From Zygnema cylindricum (taxonomy: Eukaryota > Streptophyta > Zygnematophyceae > Zygnematales > Zygnemataceae), in NCBI GenBank assembly GCA_037447655.1, contig JBBHKE010001707.1, positions 10,062-73,193 of the forward strand: a DNA stretch of 63,132 bases, read 5' to 3'. Below are positions 20,123-31,388 of this stretch, piece after piece. Below the pieces are notes generated by a model. That model worked only from the letters and a program-made list of their open reading frames with translations. It searched no databases and was not told where the DNA came from. How positions within the stretch are numbered: the stretch's first letter is position 1; the number at the start of each line of letters is the position of its first letter. Position numbers and translations under genes: made by a program.

Positions 20123-20773
20123 CTAGTTGGCACATTTCATGGCCTCTGCCCAAAATCTCTTTCCTATTTTCTTGTCGGCCAACATATTGCATGCACTATC
20201 TCCCAGTGCTCGGTTCAACCTCTCAACTTGTTTCGGGTTATATGGTACTGGGTGCTGAACTCCCTCATCTCTCAAGTATTCCTCAAACTGGTTAGAGGTA
20301 TATTCCCCCCCATTATCACTCTTTATTATCTTTATGGGAGTTCCTTGCAACTTCTCACTCCAAGATTTATATTCTTTGAAGTAAGTTGACGTTTCAGACT
20401 TCGTTTTTAGGAAGTAGACTCTAGAGTATCTAGACCAGTCATCGGTTATTATCAACATAAACCTCTTTCCTCCAACCGAATGTACTTTTGCAGGTCCCGA
20501 GATATCTCTGTTGACCAGATCTAGTACTTTGTCACCTCTATATGTGGCAGCTTTGGGAAAACGAAGTCTGTGAGCCTTACCTTGAGCACAAACACTACTA
20601 TCATCTATCATTTCAATATCCCCAAACTGAATGCCTTCTACTACACCAAGCTTCTTCATTTCCCTTAGCCTATCAAAATGCACATGCCCCAACCGCTTAT
20701 GCCAAATCATCAACTTTGGAACACCAACATAGTAAGCATTATTCTTCTCATTACTCGGGTTAAGCCTAAACAT
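20123..20773 (-). pseudogene. Copia integrase core of element E
   Basis: Open for 216 codons. Pre-integrase finger HKRLGHVHFDRLREM...SSVCAQGKAH: the first Cys of the CX2C pair is Ser. DDE core: LVNRDISGPA, IKSDNGGEYTS and the ERLNRA block carry the D, D and E positions. The loss of the finger Cys and the downstream stops indicate decay. Confidence 0.8.
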
Positions 20774-21200
20774 TCTTTGGCTACCCTTACCTGCCGTGAA
20801 GTAGACTTCATCCCCATACTTAGCCGTAAAGACTCCCTTTCAAGTGAAGGTATCAAACTCTTTGTCATCTAACACAGACGTAGATACAAGAGTTTTACTC
20901 AGCTGAGGAATGTATAGTACATCTGACAAGGTGAGTATGGAAGTCTTTCCCTCCACTAAGACTATCAGATCTACTGATCTCACTAGATCTGTTGTAACTA
21001 CTCTCCCATCCTCATACTCTATCTTGTAACCACTCTCCAATCCCCATTCTCTATCTCTACAGTAGTGATTTTCCTTAGCTTAGTAAAGAGATGCTTATCA
21101 CGACACATATGTATGGATGCACATGAGTCGATAATCCACCTTTCTTGTGGAGCTTCCCGAATTGCTCCAAGAGCACTCTTCTGTTTTTGAGGGATCTCCT
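20774..21200 (-). pseudogene. Copia protease and gag tail of element E, truncated
   Basis: Contains the gag end (CALGAIRE-like), the protease motif DSCAS in place of DSGAS, and LYIPQLSKTLVS. A short duplicated segment at about 20,985-21,060 disrupts the protease. The element is cut at 21,200, where a plus-strand LTR begins, so its capsid region, primer site and 5' LTR are missing from here. Confidence 0.7.
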
Positions 21201-22240
21201 TGTTGTTTTTGGAAAACTTAGTTTCAAGGGTACGCGAATTTTGTATCCTTGAGACGTTTCGTGCGTATATTATTAACGTGGAGGTTTGAATGGATTCACG
21301 GATTGGGGGAGCCGGATAAAACTAAAGTGAAGTAAGGGAGTTATTGAGTGGCTTAACTACGCAGTAAGAAATGGACGGCGGATCGCGAATTTGAAATGTA
21401 TGAAACGTTGAAATATGCGCCGCCGGTACGCCGCGTCTATTTGAGAAAAATGTACTTTAAATATGACAACGCAGTTGCTACGAAGCTGCGTTTATTTTTG
21501 GATATGTCTAGGTATGTGACAACGCAGCTGCGACGAAGCTGACAACGTAGCTGCTATTGATATGAATCAAGTCGGTGGACGAGATTCATACGAATATCAC
21601 GAGTGACTAAGCAAGTTTACTTTTCGGAGATGTCGGTGTAAATATTTGGTTGAACAGTGGTTTGTCATTTTGTTAATTAGTTTATTAGTATAGATTAATT
21701 CATTCTGACATACATCGAATTATTCGGGTATACTCGTAGTAATTTAGGTAGGTGGTAGATAATGTACGGCGGGTATTCCTCCGTACATACAATAGTGAAC
21801 TCTTTGAGTATAAATTGTAGGACTTAGATTATTGTGATATCGCAGTCAAGTTTATCAAAGCAATGGCAAACTGTTTTTTGCATCTTTGACCTGTTGGTGT
21901 GATCACTCTGTTTGGTGCTTTCATCTGAAACTTTTTTGAGTTATTCTATGATATAGAGTCTATATGTGTGAAAAGTTTAATTGTATTCCAGTATCTCTGT
22001 AAGATTTTGTGAGCAGTCTAAGTGGTTAGTTTGTGAAGTTGTCAGCTGTTTTTGTGAAACTTTGGAGCTTATATCTTCTAAATGCATTGGTGGATTTAGC
22101 TGTAACTTTGGAGGTTTACATTTTTTATAGTATACTGCTTATTGGAGCAGGTTGAGGTGATTGTGTCAATTGTGGAGTAATCTGTGCTGTCTGGAACACA
22201 GCTGTTTTTGAGGTAGTCTGTGGGTGTTTCCGTGAGTAAT
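21201..22240 (+). repeat. Plus-strand LTR of LTR-II family
   Basis: Starts TGTTGTTTTTGGAAAAC, matching the LTR-II start at 7,787. Contains GCAGCTGCGACGAAGC repeats at 21,460-21,560 and a GTATAAATTG box near 21,810. It may be followed by a gag start at 22,242 (ATGGCTGAAAAAGGC), which closes after about 25 codons where another repeat begins. The right boundary is approximate. Confidence 0.5.
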
Positions 22241-22279
22241 CCATGGCTGAAAAAGGCTATGGACAACACTCCTTCTCCT

Positions 22280-23880
22280 CGAGAAAGTGTAAAATGGGCA
22301 AAGAAAAACGCCTTAAGTAAAATGGGCAAGAACCAAAGTACATTTTGCGTAATCTTGTAACTTTGGAAAGTACGTCAATTTGGAGTTATTATCATTTCGA
22401 CCCACTTCCACGTCACGCCTGCTCATCTTCACACTTATACTCGAATCAAATTGGGATTTGGTTTTAGTTAAAATAATACCCTACTGTCTATGGTTTTTGA
22501 AGACTTAGTTCCGTACACACAGATTTTAGTGTAGCGGTAAATACACTACAGGATGTACACAAATTAGGAGAGTATTTGGTCAGCGATGTTTCATGTGATT
22601 TGGTACGGACTTACTTGGAAGATCGCGAAGCGATCCGGATGTGGACATACAACGCAATCTTACACAAAGAGTGTCCCGACATTTAATACGACGGTACGAA
22701 ACTTGAGAAGTACGCAGTAGATCGATTTGTCGAAGCAAATCCGATATAAAAGATTCTTTACGGCCGATGGCGGCACCAACTTTAGTTATGTAGCGTGAGG
22801 ACAATCGGCAAGCATTACTATTGTTCTTTGGTCTAAAATAGACCGCAGAAGCCACCCAAACTATCATGCAAAAAGCTAAGCGAAGCTAGGCCAATTAACA
22901 ATCATTTGAAATGCATCCTCCATTTAACATACATGCATACACAGATGCAATCATTCATCTGCACATAGGCGGAGTAATCATCCGTAAACAGACAGAGCAA
23001 GCATGCATACACAGATGCATGAATAACATTTAGGGTTACATGAAAATCACAAGAAACTCTAAGACAAATGCATAAATAATGCATATCAAACAAACATAAA
23101 ATTAACACATATATATAATAATAAAAGAATGCATCACATATAATTACAAAAACAACAATTACAACGGACTATCCGCGACAATGAGTTACTGTATGGCATA
23201 AGCAGGTCGTCTGGTGCTAATTAATTTAAACGGATGTTTTTGCACATACAAACAAATTAGTGTTGACTTCGAGTAGTTTTAGTATTGACCTCAAGTAGTG
23301 TGAGGAAACAACCTGGTTAACTCTTGCATTATGGAAAATCATCGTGGGGGTGCCAATTAGCTTATTAGTAGACATGCACATTTATTTCTTTTGTTGTTTT
23401 GTCAGATGTAGGTGGCTCACAATTGTATATATTCATGAGAGCCTTGTAGAAAAAATATCAATGTGTTAAGAAAAGTAGGAACCTAAGATGTAGTTCTTTA
23501 TATTTGGCAAGTGTAGGAAACATAGATAAGAAAAACATGGTTGATAGCGTTGATTTGTTGCCTTGAGATAACATAAGAGTTTTTTGGCGATATCATGTGT
23601 ATTGAAGTTGTTTAGTGTTTTGTGTATTTGATTCGAGTGTTATGTATTCTTTTATGTGTGGTAAGATCATTCTTATGTAATTTATAAGGTGTAGTTATTG
23701 ATGTGTCACAAGATTAATAAGTACATGTAAGGAGTAAATGCCATTATTTATGGTGGACTATATTACTCATCGCTGGGGATGCAATAGTTTGGGTGTTTTC
23801 CGCAGTCTTTTTTAGACCAAGGAACAACATTGTCTAATTAGAAAAACGGTATTGCACGCGTGAAACGTCTTCCAAATTTT
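22280..23880. repeat. Repeat-derived sequence with long inverted arms
   Basis: 22,325-22,450 is a reverse-oriented piece of repeat family X (compare 47,335-47,400). An imperfect inverted repeat of about 45 bp, 22,819-22,862 against 23,787-23,832 (TTGGTCTAAAA...CACCCAAACTAT), encloses about 0.92 kb rich in CATGCATACACAGATGCA-type short repeats. It looks like a foldback or TIR element. No coding evidence. Confidence 0.5.
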
Positions 23881-24330
23881 TTAACGAGGGAGAGTACACG
23901 CTATTTTTGTCCCTCCTCGTCACGCGCATGTACGAACGAAAATGATAAGCATGTATGAGAAAAAAATCGTTGGGGTCTCGGACCTCCAATTTCATTCATG
24001 GGTTTTTTGCAAAATTTTACGTTGTCCTCGTCTCTCCACATTTTTCTCACACGACCGTGTCCTCGTCTCTCCACCACTTTCTCACACGACCGCTCCTCTT
24101 TTTCTCTTCTTTGAATGAAACGCAACAATAATAGTATTAAATGAAAGATTTTTTTTCTTTTTTTTAATAATTTTGATCTCAATTTGATGACATGTCAAAT
24201 GGCCTTTTTTGTAGACGTCCCTAATTTTAGGAAGTTTTGTAATCGTCTACATTTTGTTTCATAGCCTGTCGCACATTTTGTAGATGTCTGCAACTGTCAC
24301 ATATTTGAAGTTAATGAAGGCACAAGTAAC
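23880..24330 (-). repeat. Repeat family X, copy A (reverse)
   Basis: Contains the family block (minus strand) ATGAAA-GGAGGTCCGAGAC followed by CGTACATG and CGTGACGAGGAGGG, as in copies at 46.3-47.5, 48.2-49.1, 58.9-59.8 and 59.8-60.5 kb. The open frame at 23,901-24,182 is not supported as a gene. Confidence 0.6.
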
Positions 24331-25750
24331 GCGAGTTCAAATCACGTTATGTACTTACCATCGCGATTTTGATAATTACCATCACGATTTTGATAACAAA
24401 ATCTTCACTTTTGCAAGTAATGATTGACATAGGAAAACTTTGAAAAGTACACCATAAAATGTGCGCTCAAAACCAAAGTACCATTCTAAAGTTTCGGTTG
24501 TATGGGCACACACCCTAAGGGTACTTTCGTATGTGCCAAAGTTATAGTTATTTTCTTTGGTTTTCCTCAATAACTTAGAAAAAACCGATAAAATTTGCAG
24601 CGTACCAAAAAATTAAATTAACCACCGTACGAGTTGCGTTACCTTGAAACTTTATACGTACAGTAGTTTGTCGTTTAGCGCGATGAAATTTGTCATCTAG
24701 TGCATTTCGACCCACTTTCGCGTCCTTTCAGCACATGTTCAAACTTTACTTTAAATCACCTCGCGAGGTGATTTGAAATAAATTCCAATAAGGTGAGCGA
24801 ATAGGCAGACGCTGTTGCACGTGTCGGAAGTTTTTTACAATTTTTGTGAGCAGAGTACCAAAAAAAAAAACACACTGCGCGTTTCCAGCCTATGCGTACT
24901 ATTTTCCGTGCGCTGATTTTCGTACAGGCTCCGTCTCTCTCAAACACATGTGTCTTCACACATACGACGTAGGAAAATCATTGGGCACCTGTCGGCAAGT
25001 GGGAAAACAAAAACGAAACTGCATTTTTGTGCGACAGCGAAAGGTAATTTAGGGTTTCGACACGTCAACAATGTAGCGTTCGGACATTACGAAGTCACAA
25101 AAATTGTACAACATGCGGAGAGACGCCTCAAATTGAAGCCGAGTGGAAGTTTCGCCTCATTTTGTGTACCACTTTATTTGTCACACTTTTTCGCACACGT
25201 CTACATAAGTCACTTTTTAAGTAATAAGTTATTTGCGTTTATATCCGAATGCTCTGAAAGTTGTGCGGAGATCCTTCGCTAAAAAACAAAGTAACAAGAC
25301 ATAGTTTCGGTTACATGCGAAAGTACCCTAACGATTGGTAGTCTATTCTCAATTTGTATCACTTAAAAAGTACATTTTTGGCTCTACAAATTTAACGTGT
25401 TCACTCCTTACTGTCTAGCTGTCCACTACGACAAGTCCTCATTTAATAATGTTGTGTATCGAGTAAAATAATTTCTCGATAACTTCGATATTCAATTTAT
25501 GGACTATCGATCGGTCAGCGGTCGCATTATAACGTAGCGGGACCAACATATTATATCGCGATGCATTTCACAATATATAGTACTATTTAAATTTTATACT
25601 TATATAATACATAATTTTATCGAAAACCAAAAATAGTATGGTACGCCACGTATGACGTGAATTTTTTTACGGAACGTCAATGTAGACGACGCAACATGTA
25701 ACCGTAAAGAAAATAGCACGTAGTTACGCACAAAACTTCAATTTTCAAAA
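24331..25750. other. Gene-poor repeat region
   Basis: Pieces of family X ends (GGGCACACACCCTAAGG near 24,508; GTTTCGGTTACATG near 25,300) and a perfect palindrome TCACCTCGCGAGGTGA at about 24,757-24,772. No credible gene; open frames here lack domains. Confidence 0.5.
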
Positions 25751-26018
25751 GAAAAAATCACATTAATTTCGTCAAATGAAAATGATGACCTTGTGTCGTG
25801 CATGAGCGACAAGCAAGCGAAGATGCATCATAACCAGCAAAGTCATGCTGACAAACATATATACCAACAAACTTAAATATGAAAAGTGACAAAATATATA
25901 AACCATGAGAATGAATAAAGGTGAAAATGACCCAGAGAGAGAAGGGGAAGAATACTCCCCTAGAGTGAAGTGGAAAGAGAGAAGGGAAAGGATACTCCCC
26001 TACAGTGAGTGGACCCAA

Positions 26019-26170
26019 TAAGCCACGAGGTAGCCACTAGGCTCTCGTGTCTTCCACGTATTCTCTACAAGAGTTATCTCAAAGGAAAGCAACGAAGCAA
26101 AATAATCACTTCCAACCAAAACCAAGAAAATCGGAATTAACCAAAAATGACACTTTCCCAAGAAAACCGA
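26019..26170. repeat. Direct repeat, copy 1
   Basis: About 150 bp starting AAGCCACGAGGTAGCCACTA, nearly identical to 26,536-26,690 with about 365 bp of AT-rich DNA between. It could be a segmental duplication or the ends of a small element. Confidence 0.75.
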
Positions 26171-26535
26171 AAGCGAAAGCAAAAATAGAGAGAAAGTAGA
26201 ATGAAGCTTGAAGTAAAATAAAGCTAGATCAAAAGGAAAAAAAAACCAACTCAAAAATAGGTGGAAGAAAATCTAGAAATGAAAAGATAGAATTTATATT
26301 GAAAATAATGTAATTTTTATATTTTTTTTTCCTTTAGCTTTATGTTATCACACAAAACTGAGAAGTAAAACTGAAAACGAAAGATAAAGTGGAAGGAAAA
26401 TGGAAAGACAAAAACAAGAATAAAAACTGAATAAGAAAGGTAATATTTTTATTATATATTTTTAATTTATTTTTAAGAAATATAATTTTTAAAATATGTG
26501 CTTTTGAAAAGTTAGACCTTTTGGACAAGAATACT

Positions 26536-26690
26536 AAGCCACAAGGTAGCCACTAGGCTCTCGGGTCTTCCACGTATTCTCTACAAGAGTTATCTCAAAG
26601 GAAAGCAACGAAGCAAAATAATCACTTCCAACCAAAACCAAGAAAATCGGAATTAACCAAAAATGACACTTTCCCAAAAAAACCGAAATG
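26536..26690. repeat. Direct repeat, copy 2
   Basis: Second copy of the 26,019-26,170 segment, starting AAGCCACAAGGTAGCCACTA. Sequence diverges after ACTTTCCCAA on the right. Confidence 0.75.
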
Positions 26691-27424
26691 CCACACACAT
26701 AAATACACTCAAACAAACCGTCCAGCTGTCCGGAGAACGGCGCAGCTTGACAGAAGATGCCACACCTCAAGCCTCCACTCCACCAATCGCCAAAAAGACA
26801 AATTTGGAGGGAAACTTTCCGGACTTGGCCGAAGCCGTGTGGAATAAAAGCGAGGCAGAAACAAAAGCAAATATTCTTAACCTATCTAGCCACTATAGCT
26901 AGCTAGCAATAAGAAAGAGAAAGCATGAGCAATCGGTGAGAGAGAGAGAGCAAGAGAAAAGCTCCGCTGCCAAGAGAAAATTCTTGTCCAAAAGCTAAAT
27001 TCTCTAAGTCTGAGAATTAGGCTAAGTAAGAGCTACGCTAGGCCTAAGCAAAATTAGCCTTCGTCTAGTCTACTTTACATGCATGAAACTACTTAAGATG
27101 TTGACCAATAGGCGGCCAACATTGTCTGCCGTACGCATAACAAAATCCACCGTTCGAGGGTAAAAACCCACCTTAACTACATGAGCGCGCGAACCTACAT
27201 GGGTTCGCGACTTACATAAATAAATAAATGGTGTATCGAAGCGTCGCCCAGAAATCGCGATTCGCCTCCAAACGATACTCCACGTCCATACTTCGAAATT
27301 GTAGTACCTAAGCACGAAATAAAAGGTATCGCACGAAATACTCGAAAAGTGTGTACCTACGCACGAAACGAAACGTCTAGCACGAAATTAGTACTTTTCA
27401 CCGAAACATATAAATAGATGAACC

Positions 27425-27690
27425 GGTGTGAAATCGCACGTGCAAACGAAAATTATGCACGCGTGCCAAAATCGTGCATGTATGCCTAAAATCGCGCGTG
27501 CATGCATAAAACCGCGCGTACATGCAAAATACCGCGCGCGTGTGCCTTAAACCGTGCATGCATGTGTAATACCGCACGTGCATGAGAAATACCGCGCGTG
27601 CATGAGAAAAATCGCGCGTGCGTAATATCGTGCGCGAGCGCCAACTATCGCGCGTGCGGGAATGGTATCGTGCGCGCGAGCTACCGACAC
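27425..27690. repeat. CG-rich 20-bp minisatellite
   Basis: About 13 imperfect tandem units of 20 bp (one is 16), for example ACCGCGCGTGCATGAGAAAT and ATCGCGCGTGCATGCATAAA. Each has an alternating purine-pyrimidine core (GCGCGTGCATGC) and an A/T spacer. It ends about 28 bp before the 5' LTR at 27,718. The open frame that crosses it on the minus strand is an artefact. Confidence 0.85.
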
Positions 27691-27717
27691 GATGCGGCAT
27701 TACACTTGCGACATTTT

Positions 27718-28368
27718 TGTTGGGATATTGTCGTTTCGCGGTATTTCGGCGAAGCGTCATTCCAACTTGTATGTGTTTGACGCGAAATGTCGAGTCATCA
27801 TTCAAAAAGTACGATGTCGTTTTGCGGCAGTACTTTTGTCGTTCGCGAACGAAATGTTCTATTTCGTTTCGCGTCACTTGTTTGTTTCGTGCGCAGGTGT
27901 TTCAATTTGCGTGCACGTGTGTTTGTGAAGCGACACGTGTTTAAGTCAACATTTGTATTTTGTCGTTTCGAAGGAAGAAGCGTGTGCGCCTTCGTTCGTG
28001 GAACTTTCATTGAAGAGTGCACAGTCAGCTAGGGACAGACTTCGTCGCTACGTTAAGTCTTGCTTGTCTTATCTTAATGTCTCTTAGTGCAGAGTAGCGA
28101 GTATATAGACAGCACTGTACATGTGCATATTATTAAATGAATTAATCGATCTATCTTAGATGATTAATCTTGGAGTAGAGGTTACTTAAAGAATAAGAGA
28201 GAGAAGAGAGAGAAGAGAGAAGAGAGATGATGTAAAGAGGCTTCGGCTAAGAACACTTATAAATATTTTTGGCTCAATATTTCTCTTGTCTATTATGAGC
28301 TTCCGCTGTGTAATGATTTATGTTTTGTGAATTAGTTTAAGTGAAAATCTTTTGCTTAAGATCCTACA
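27718..28368 (+). repeat. Left LTR of tandem copia
   Basis: 651 bp, TGTTGGGATATTG...ATCCTACA. A TATATA box is at about 28,096. It contains a GTCGTTTCGCGG...CGCGAACGAAA inverted-repeat region in its first 150 bp. Confidence 0.85.
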
Positions 28369-28370
28369 AT

Positions 28371-28382
28371 TGGTATCAAAGC
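28371..28382 (+). promoter_or_regulatory. Primer-binding site of element A
   Basis: TGGTATCAAAGC, one mismatch from the common copia site TGGTATCAGAGC, complementary to the 3' end of initiator tRNA-Met. It starts 2 bp after the LTR, unlike the half-tRNA site of the gag-only element. Confidence 0.85.
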
Positions 28383-28410
28383 TAGTATTTCGGAAATAGA
28401 GAGGGAGCGC

Positions 28411-29784
28411 ATGGGGAGGAAGAAGAATAGAAATACTCCTTCCACCATGTCGACTTCGGAGAGAGCAAAAGAGTTCAGTTTTTCGGGTTCTCAATTTGAG
28501 GGGACCCGGAATACGGAGAGAAAATTTGAGGAAATGTTTGATACATTAATGAGATACGTAGATTCACGATTTCAAACTCAATCTAGTGAGAAAAGAGAAT
28601 TTGCTTCATTTCAGGCCGCCTGTGCATTTGTGGAGGAGCTAATGAGAGTGAGATAAAAGAGAGAATTAGGAAAGGTAAAGCAAAGATAGAGGAAGATTCA
28701 GATTTTGACGAGGCATTGGATAATGAAGATGATTATAATATGTCGAGGAAATCCGTGGCCTTTAATGGCACCAATTATGCGGTTTGGAAGAAATTTATTT
28801 CAAATCAACTTATTCTTAAGAGGCTTTGGAGGATTGTCAATGGAGAGGAGAAGATGCCAACGGAGAGCAAGGCACGTGCTCAATGGAGGTTGAAGGATAT
28901 TGCGGCAACGACCAATTTGATGAAGAATTGCACTTCTTCCGTGCTTGATCATTTTCTCGCTCACGGCACGGTCCATGAGTGTTGGAAAGCACTTGAGGAG
29001 CAATATGAGAAATGCGTTGAGAACAAGGGTCAATATGTTTATACCGACTTTATGAATTTAAAAATCAATTCAAATGAATTGATGGATGATGCCGTGAAAC
29101 GCTTCAATATTATACTCAAGCAATTACTCAACAATGGCCGAGTTATCTTGGATGCGGATAAATTAAGCGTTTTTCTTAATGCTTTACCGGAGAAGCTTTC
29201 GCATCTTAAGCTATTTTACGAACAAAGGCGGATAACACCTTCGGATTCATTGTCAATTTTATCAAAATGTCGGAGGTAACTCCATTGGCTTCTTTAAGTG
29301 GATGAGGAGGAGTTCTCAACTCTACTATTCTCGAAACCCTGATCTTAACTATGCCAGTGGTAGAGGAGGTGGTAGAGGAGGTGGCTCAAGAGGTGGTGGT
29401 GGAGGCCGAGGCAACAAGAGGGAGCAAGGTCGTCCATCGAAGGTCCCTTCGGATCTTTCCAATGTGACATGCTACCGGTGTAACCGGCTTGGACACTTGT
29501 CATCCTCTTGCCCTGATAAAGACAAGCAATGTCATTTTTGTGGTAAGTGGGGGCATACGATTTCTCAATGTTATGAAAAGAGTGGAGATTCCGGAGGTGG
29601 AAGAGGAGCTAGAGGAGGTGATAGAGGCGGCCGAGGTGGCGGCCGAGGAGGAGGCCGCGGTGGTGGTCGTGGTTGTGGTAATGCAAATTACTTTGACTAT
29701 GGTAATGAAACTTGTGATGATTTTCCGGTTCTTAACCTTACCCTTGATTCGGTAAGTAGTGGAGGAAATTTGGAGAAAGAGTGA
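28411..29784 (+). pseudogene. Copia gag of element A, frameshifted
   Basis: Three pieces in different frames. The N-terminal piece 28,411-28,656 (MGRKKNRNTPS) is frameshifted against element B; the capsid 28,716-29,279 has SVAFNGTNYAVWKKFI and NNGRVILDADKLSVFLNALP; the nucleocapsid 29,302-29,784 has glycine/arginine repeats and two zinc knuckles, CYRCNRLGHLSSSC and CHFCGKWGHTISQC, both CX2CX4HX4C. Confidence 0.85.
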
Positions 29785-30194
29785 ATTATTGATACGGGGG
29801 CATCTCACCATGTTTGCACGGATGCTACCTTGTTTGATGATATGAGGGAACTTACGGTTCCAAAGTTTATTACGGTTGCAAGCGGCCATGTCATTTCGGT
29901 TGGAACGGTTGGCACGGTTCGGCTTGATCTTCTTTCATGGGATAATGATGGGAAGGAGAGATCGACGGAGTATCGTCTTCAAATACTCTTTATATTCCGG
30001 ACGGTTCGGTCAATTTGTTAAGCGTTCCACAAATCCAAAAGAGTGGTGGAAGCTTACTTGCGAGAGGTGATCAATCTATTGAGATTTGGAATGAGAAAAG
30101 GATTGTAATTGGAGAAGGAGTTGTGACGGATGCGAATCATAGTCAGCTCATATGGAGGAGGCCGAAATCTAAAGTTCCCGCCGTGGGAATTTCA
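29785..30194 (+). pseudogene. Copia protease of element A, interrupted by solo LTR
   Basis: Begins with a stop where element B has Trp, then IIDTGASHHVCTDA with the catalytic DTGA intact; frameshifts follow near 29,980. The gene is cut at 30,194 by the solo LTR and resumes at 31,394 in the pre-integrase region. Confidence 0.8.
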
Positions 30195-31388
30195 TGTTGG
30201 AATTCAAGTATTTTCTAGGTCTAGAGATTGCAAAATAAAAAGCAAAATAGTAGATATTGACAGCCTGCCTCTAACTCCTCCTCAAGTCCCCACACTTGTC
30301 GCAGTCACTGAAGACTGAAGGAGGAGTTAGCCATGGCTGCCTGTGCTGTCTAGAGGGAGACAGACAATTGTTTTATAGGGGGTTTTCTCTAAAAGATAGT
30401 TTTGCCAGGTCCAGGATTTGATCCTGGTACCTGCCACTTGTCACACCCGCAATAGCCGGTAATCTTATCCAGATAGTCTAAATTGTATTAGATATTATGA
30501 GGTATGATATTTATTTAAATAGTTACTATAAGAATAATTCATTTAACTAGAACTATATGCATACTGCATAGAAACAGTTGTGGAAAGTACGACGTACGGT
30601 ACGATTACGAAATAAATACCGCGCGGTTTGTTTGACGCCGGAAAGAATACCGCGCAGGTATTTATGACGGCCACGATTGAAATCCAAATTTGATCGGACG
30701 GCCGCGAAGGATGCCAAGATCGCGGCGTACGATTTTGGCGGTTTGCGATCACCGCCACATTAAGTGACACGTGGTAACACTACATTGGATTGCGGCAACT
30801 CCGGAGATTACGGGAACAAATCCGGATATGACAGGTGTCGACATTTTTGCCATGTCGTACAATGGCCGTACATAAAGTACACCGGCACCTGTACTTTTAT
30901 GTACGATACAGTAATTTGATTGGTGCCGTACTTCAGTAGATAGAGTTTTAGAGAGGGAATAGGACTTAGATAAATTTTGGGTAGGCAGCTGCCTCTCCCA
31001 GAGAGCACCCTGTATAAATGGCAAACTTTGGCCAGCCATAACTATCAATTTACTTGACCATTTTCAGTGATTCTTTTTGCTGCGGACTCAGGGGAGTCTA
31101 GGCTACACAGGGGTGTAGTCGGTCAGAGTTTTTGTCTGCCAGGGTGGCTGTATTTCTAAGGGAAAGTCAAAGTGGGTGAATGTGTCCAAATCTCATATTC
31201 TAACTTTGTATTCTGTGGTGGAACTGAGCACACAGAAAGTGTTATTTCACAGGGGTGAATCTATATTGGGGTTCTGACTGTCAAGGGGTCAGTCACTTGG
31301 GTTTATATTAACTTGGAGTCGGCACTATCTAGATTGGCTTCTTTTGGATCTGCATACTCTGAGGGCCAATGGAGGTCTCAGAGTTTCA
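30195..31388 (+). repeat. Solo LTR (LTR-T family) inside element A
   Basis: 1,194 bp, TGTTGGAATTC...GAGTTTCA. The target duplication TTTCA is at 30,190-30,194 and 31,389-31,393. No internal sequence, so it remains after LTR-LTR recombination. Contains the hairpin 30,271-30,330, antisense tRNA-like module, palindrome 30,867-30,905, an ATTGG box near 30,920, a TATA box TGTATAAATG at 31,011-31,020, and downstream hairpins GGACTCAGGGGAGTC and CTACAC-AGGG-GTGTAG near 31,083-31,120. It defines the LTR-T boundaries best. Confidence 0.9.
30244..30478 (-). ncRNA. Antisense tRNA-like Pol III module plus hairpin (copy 6)
   Basis: On the minus strand: T-arm-like CCAGGATCAAATCCTGG with B-box-like core, enclosed by CAGGT/ACCTG; TTTT at 30,394-30,391. 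The hairpin 30,271-30,330 has a perfect 12-bp stem CTAACTCCTCCT/AGGAGGAGTTAG and loop ACTTGTCGCAGTCACTG (element sense). T-runs near 30,247 could end a transcript. Confidence 0.6.

Noticed and set aside
22580-22867. 95-codon minus-strand protein
   Set aside because: No domain, and it overlaps one arm of an inverted repeat.
23901-24182. 93-codon minus-strand protein
   Set aside because: Inside repeat family X; other copies do not keep the frame.
24950-25282. 110-codon plus-strand protein
   Set aside because: No recognisable motif, in a stretch made of repeat ends; no splice or start support.
27425-27690. CRISPR array
   Set aside because: Units are contiguous imperfect 20-bp tandem repeats without unique spacers, in a eukaryotic region with no cas genes.
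27398-27877. 159-codon minus-strand protein
   Set aside because: The frame runs through the 20-bp minisatellite and LTR; its repeated residues simply reflect the repeat.
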